Shown here: positions 5,208-7,999 of the stretch, piece after piece
How the letters are laid out: each line of letters opens with the position of its first letter
Position numbering within the stretch: the first letter of the stretch is position 1
Assembly (NCBI GenBank): GCA_003695085.1
Contig: RFIV01000285.1
Span: 1 to 7,999, forward strand
From: Gammaproteobacteria bacterium
GTDB taxonomy: Bacteria; Pseudomonadota; Gammaproteobacteria; Pseudomonadales; Oleiphilaceae
DNA: 7,999 nt
Reading direction: 5' to 3'
Translations under genes and position numbers: made by a program
Notes under the pieces: generated by a model
Told to the model about the DNA's origin: nothing
Databases searched by the model: none
What the model saw: the letters and a program-made list of their open reading frames with translations, nothing else

Positions 5208-6296
5208 TTAATCCTCTGAAGTTGAAGACCGGGGCGTCTCCATCTCGCGCAACGTTTTTTCAAGCGCCGATACCTTGCGTGCGAGCTTGTCCAACTGGCG
5301 AAAGCGCGCCACATTGCGGCGCCATTGGCTGTTCGGTTCCACCGCTGTTCCAGATGAGTAGGTACCGGGTTCACTGATTGAATGAGACACCAGAGTCATG
5401 CCCGTGATCTGCACACCATCACAGATTTTCAGATGGCCGGCAATCCCGACGCCTCCGCCGATCATGCAATGACGGCCAATTTCCGTACTCCCGGCGACTC
5501 CCGAACAGGCTGCCATGACCGTGTGCGCGCCGATACGCACGTTATGTGCAATCTGAATCTGGTTATCCAGCTTCACACCATCCTCGATCACGGTATCGTC
5601 CAGCGCACCGCGATCAATGGTGGTATTGGCACCAATCTCGACCTGATTACCGATACGCACACCGCCAAGTTGCTCGATCTTGTGAAATCCCGGCGCCAGA
5701 TCTGTAAGGGACGATTGCCCGGACAGGTCTCCGAATGCGGGTGCAAAGCCGAACCCATCCGATCCAATTACGGCACCACTGTGCACGATCACGTCATCGC
5801 CGAGCGTGACACCATGGTAAAGGGTCACCCCGGGGTACAGTCGCGCCCGCTTGCCAATCACTGCGCCGGCCCCGATATGGCATCCCGGCCCGATCCGACT
5901 GCCTGCACCAATCCGGGCACCGGCCTCGATTACCACATTCGGGCCAATGGTGCAGCCCTCGCCCAACTGCGCATCCTCCGCCAACACGGCTGCAGGATGA
6001 ACGCCCCCTTCAGCCGCCTGAGCACTGCGGCCGAAAATTTGCGACGCGAGAGCATAGCCGAGATAGGGGTTGCCCATCACCAAGACATTGGTCGGAGCCT
6101 TGTCCGCCATGTCCGGAGACACGATAACGGCCAATGCCCGGGTGGTTTCCAGTTGCCCCGCATACGCCGGATTGGCGAGAAAGGCCACTTCATCCGGGCC
6201 GGCTGCACCCAAGGTGTTCAGGCCAGCCACTTGTGCCGCACCGTCTCCTCGCAATTCCGCCCCAATATGCCGGGCCAGCGCCTCGAGAGTCAGCAT
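5208..6296 (-). CDS. lpxD: UDP-3-O-(3-hydroxyacyl)glucosamine N-acyltransferase LpxD
   Basis: LpxD catalyses the third lipid A step, adding the N-linked 3-hydroxyacyl chain to UDP-3-O-acyl-glucosamine. Its 362 aa show an N-terminal uridine-binding domain (about 1-100, with FLANPAY and NPYLGYA), a hexapeptide-repeat left-handed beta-helix (about 100-305), and a C-terminal helix with RFRQLDKLARKVSALEK. Catalytic His251 lies in QIAHNV (E. coli His239), inside the conserved run with ANTTIDRGALDDT and KLDNQIQIAHN. Against E. coli and Pseudomonas LpxD I see about 13 extra residues in the loop after DGFGFA. The ruler position (E. coli Met290) is Leu302. The start could instead be GTG at 6305, overlapping the skp stop as GTGA and adding three residues; I prefer the ATG at 6296, which has AGAAG 8 nt upstream. 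Confidence 0.97.
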   Translation of the reverse strand: MLTLEALARHIGAELRGDGAAQVAGLNTLGAAGPDEVAFLANPAYAGQLETTRALAVIVSPDMADKAPTNVLVMGNPYLGYALASQIFGRSAQAAEGGVHPAAVLAEDAQLGEGCTIGPNVVIEAGARIGAGSRIGPGCHIGAGAVIGKRARLYPGVTLYHGVTLGDDVIVHSGAVIGSDGFGFAPAFGDLSGQSSLTDLAPGFHKIEQLGGVRIGNQVEIGANTTIDRGALDDTVIEDGVKLDNQIQIAHNVRIGAHTVMAACSGVAGSTEIGRHCMIGGGVGIAGHLKICDGVQITGMTLVSHSISEPGTYSSGTAVEPNSQWRRNVARFRQLDKLARKVSALEKTLREMETPRSSTSED

Positions 6297-6301
6297 GGTC
6301 G

Positions 6302-6802
6302 TCACTTCTGTTTGTTGAGCGCCTTGATCAGCTCGGGCGTGATATCCAGCGTCGGTTTGACATGCACGACCGATTGACGCGGCAAGACCAGATCATACTG
6401 ATTGGCCTCGATGAGTGACTTCAGTGCCCTTTGCAGGCGTGGCTCCGACTCGCGCAAAAACGCCTCCTGACGCTTGGAAATCTGACTTTGGTACTTGCGC
6501 TTGAGGTACTCGAAATCCTGCACCTTGGCCTCGAACTGCGTCTTCAGGTCCGCCGCTTCAGTTTCACTGAGTATGGCGGCATCTTTCTGCATGCGCTCTT
6601 GCAGGCGTTGGGCTTCTTCACCCAACTTGCGAATTTCCTCTTCCTTCGCGGCAAATTCCTTCTTGAGCTTCTGTGTGTAGGCCTTGGCTGCATCGGAAGC
6701 CATCAGCGCGCCACGATAATCCACTACCGCGACCTTGAGCTCCGCCATCGCCTGCCCCGCGAGCAACAGGGCCAGCAACAGCCCCCCAAAACGTTTGAAC
6801 AT
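6302..6802 (-). CDS. skp: Periplasmic chaperone Skp (OmpH family)
   Basis: Skp is a trimeric periplasmic chaperone that holds unfolded outer-membrane proteins for delivery to the BAM complex. The protein is 166 aa, close to E. coli Skp (161). It has a classical signal peptide: basic MFKRF, then a hydrophobic Leu/Ala core, with cleavage after AMA at residue 20. The mature part opens with the family beta-strand LKVAVVDY. A long charged coiled-coil arm follows (about residues 40-125). It returns to a C-terminal strand region with YDLVLPRQSVVHVKP and a short helix ending in Lys-Gln-Lys. AAAGGAG (6809-6815) lies 6 nt before the ATG, an ideal ribosome-binding site. The gene follows bamA by 30 bp and touches lpxD, the standard order in Gammaproteobacteria. 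Confidence 0.96.
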   Translation of the reverse strand: MFKRFGGLLLALLLAGQAMAELKVAVVDYRGALMASDAAKAYTQKLKKEFAAKEEEIRKLGEEAQRLQERMQKDAAILSETEAADLKTQFEAKVQDFEYLKRKYQSQISKRQEAFLRESEPRLQRALKSLIEANQYDLVLPRQSVVHVKPTLDITPELIKALNKQK

Positions 6803-6832
6803 GCCTGTCTCCTTTGTTATGCGAATGTTTGA

Positions 6833-7999
6833 TCAGAAAGTCTGTCCCAGCATGAACTGGAACACCTGAGTATTGTCACCGTCTTTCTTGCGCAGCGCCT
6901 TGCCGACACTGAACGATAACGGGCCCACGGGTGTAATCCATGACAAGGACAGTCCCGCGGCAGCCCGGACTTCATCCAGAGAGGGATTGTAACCACGATT
7001 GGTATCAAAGACATTGCCGGCATCCAGGAACAATGACGTGCGCACGGAAGACCGGTCTTCCAGAATCACGAACGGGAATATGAGCTCAAAATTGAACTCT
7101 GTGAGTACGTTCCCCCCAAACGGATCGCCATCCTGGTTCGGATCATCGGATGCGGGTGTCGACAACAAGCCCAGGCTCGAACTGTCAAATCCGCGAATCG
7201 AGCCAAAACCACCGGCGAAGTAGTGTTCAAAGAACGGCAGGGATCCGGTAGTGGAGTAGCCATTTCCATAGCCCAGATTAACCCGCTGGCGAAACACCCA
7301 TTCGTGGTTATCCGAAAGCGGCAGATAGTAATCCGATTCGTACTGAATCTTGTAGAACTCAAGGTCTGAAATTTCCGGCAGAGCAATGTCAATGCCAAGG
7401 GACTGCGACCAGCCCTTGGTGGGGAACAGGCCCTTGTTGAGACTGGAGCGTGTCCAGCTGCCCGTCAGCAGGACCTGTTCAAAGGCGTCACCATGAACAT
7501 CAATGAAGTCGGTGATCTCCTGAGCCGGATAGGAACCCAGCTTGATCTTCGTGTTCTCGGCCTGCAAGCCAAAACTCAGGCGCGTGATCCGGTCGATGGG
7601 ATAGCCAAAGGTCATGGCTCCGCCCAGCTTGTCCGTGCTGTAAGAAGAAATATCGGCCTCTTCGTAGTCGGTCTCCTTGTAGAAAACCCGGAACCCCCGA
7701 CTGACACCATCGACTGTGAAAAACGGATTGGTATAGGACAGATTGGCGCTCTTGACGCTTGCCGAACGGTTCAGCCCAAGCCCGACACTTCGCCCGGTTC
7801 CAAAAAAGTTCTTCTCGGAAACATTGACGCCCAGCAGAAGGCCGTCACTCTGCGAAAAACCCAGACTGGCACTGAGGCTGCCCGTGGGCTGCTCTTCCAC
7901 CGCGTAATTCACGTCAATCAGGTCATCATGTCCGGGCACCAGCGGCGTATTGACGGACACGGTCTTGAAGTAACCCAACCGATCCAGACGCGTCTTGGA
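6833..7999 (-). CDS. bamA: Outer-membrane protein assembly factor BamA, C-terminal part (5' end outside window)
   Basis: BamA is the central Omp85 barrel of the BAM machine that folds and inserts outer-membrane proteins. The last 388 codons are present and the frame is open through the right edge; the TTG at 7978 is an internal Leu, not a start. The visible part begins late in POTRA5 (RLDRLGYFKTVSVNT) and covers the whole 16-stranded barrel domain. Landmarks are TNPFFTVDGVSRGF, GLFPTKGWSQSL, FYKIQYESDYYLPL, the loop-6 motif IRGF (7187-7198; VRGF in E. coli) and ITPVGPLSFSVGK. The final strand ends in phenylalanine (FMLGQTF), the usual C-terminal aromatic. Loop 6 is shorter than in E. coli and lacks that protein's cysteine pair. 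It carries an acidic DPNQDGD segment (7124-7144). Confidence 0.97.
   Translation of the reverse strand, partial: SKTRLDRLGYFKTVSVNTPLVPGHDDLIDVNYAVEEQPTGSLSASLGFSQSDGLLLGVNVSEKNFFGTGRSVGLGLNRSASVKSANLSYTNPFFTVDGVSRGFRVFYKETDYEEADISSYSTDKLGGAMTFGYPIDRITRLSFGLQAENTKIKLGSYPAQEITDFIDVHGDAFEQVLLTGSWTRSSLNKGLFPTKGWSQSLGIDIALPEISDLEFYKIQYESDYYLPLSDNHEWVFRQRVNLGYGNGYSTTGSLPFFEHYFAGGFGSIRGFDSSSLGLLSTPASDDPNQDGDPFGGNVLTEFNFELIFPFVILEDRSSVRTSLFLDAGNVFDTNRGYNPSLDEVRAAAGLSLSWITPVGPLSFSVGKALRKKDGDNTQVFQFMLGQTF

Noticed and set aside
6297..6305. GTG at 6305 as the lpxD start, overlapping the skp stop as GTGA.
   Set aside because: It is possible but not preferred: no SD is visible at a suitable distance, whereas the ATG at 6296 has AGAAG 8 nt upstream. 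The difference is only three residues.
5382..6377. Long plus-strand open frame (331 codons) opposite lpxD.
   Set aside because: It is antisense to a highly conserved LpxD, has no family resemblance, and is explained by codon bias in a GC-rich gene.
6782..7120. Two TTTGGGGGG-type tracts on the minus strand (6782-6791 in skp, 7112-7120 in bamA) as possible phase-variable runs.
   Set aside because: Six G are too few for typical slippage loci, and both simply encode Phe-Gly-Gly in conserved positions of essential genes.
1..7999. Search for mobile elements, CRISPR arrays, tRNA or rRNA genes, defence or toxin-antitoxin genes.
   Set aside because: Nothing found: all but about 150 bp is accounted for by conserved housekeeping genes plus one DUF4124 gene, and no long direct or inverted repeats were seen beyond the hairpin noted.

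Overview
The window is a piece of an ordinary gammaproteobacterial chromosome, moderately GC-rich by eye and almost fully coding. The ferredoxin reads as a close match to the Pseudomonas/Azotobacter FdxA (FdI) type. MutS, the lipid A enzymes and BamA also look gammaproteobacterial. In Pseudomonas, mutS and fdxA are direct neighbours, and the lpx cluster lies elsewhere in the same chromosomal neighbourhood. I cannot assign a genus.

Layout. The plus strand carries the 3' half of mutS (DNA mismatch repair, cut by the left edge). A 106-bp gap with a good sigma70-type promoter follows, and then fdxA (7Fe ferredoxin). Only 4 bp separate the fdxA stop from the stop of a convergent block that fills the rest of the window on the minus strand. 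In its direction of transcription that block reads bamA (cut by the right edge), skp/ompH, lpxD, fabZ, lpxA, lpxB, rnhB and a DUF4124 protein. Its spacings run from 30 bp down to overlaps of 17, 8 and possibly 4 nt, and no terminator is visible inside it, so it is most simply one transcription unit entered from beyond the right edge.

How the genes work together. BamA inserts outer-membrane proteins and Skp chaperones them across the periplasm. LpxA, LpxD and LpxB perform the first, third and fifth steps of lipid A synthesis. FabZ dehydrates the same 3-hydroxyacyl-ACP pool that LpxA and LpxD draw on. This is the classical outer-membrane biogenesis operon. RNase HII is its usual passenger. The exported DUF4124 protein occupies the place where E. 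coli has dnaE-accA.

I see no mobile element, CRISPR array, tRNA, rRNA, phage gene or unknown multigene system. The points most worth a second look are small: a QLALF sequence at the N-terminus of RNase HII that matches the bacterial sliding-clamp-binding consensus, with a second clamp-type motif in MutS; a perfect 10-bp inverted repeat just past fdxA inside the opposing gene; acyl-chain 'ruler' residues in LpxA and LpxD; a 13-residue insertion in LpxD; a Ca-loop-like sequence in BamA loop 6; and an extra cysteine in FdxA.
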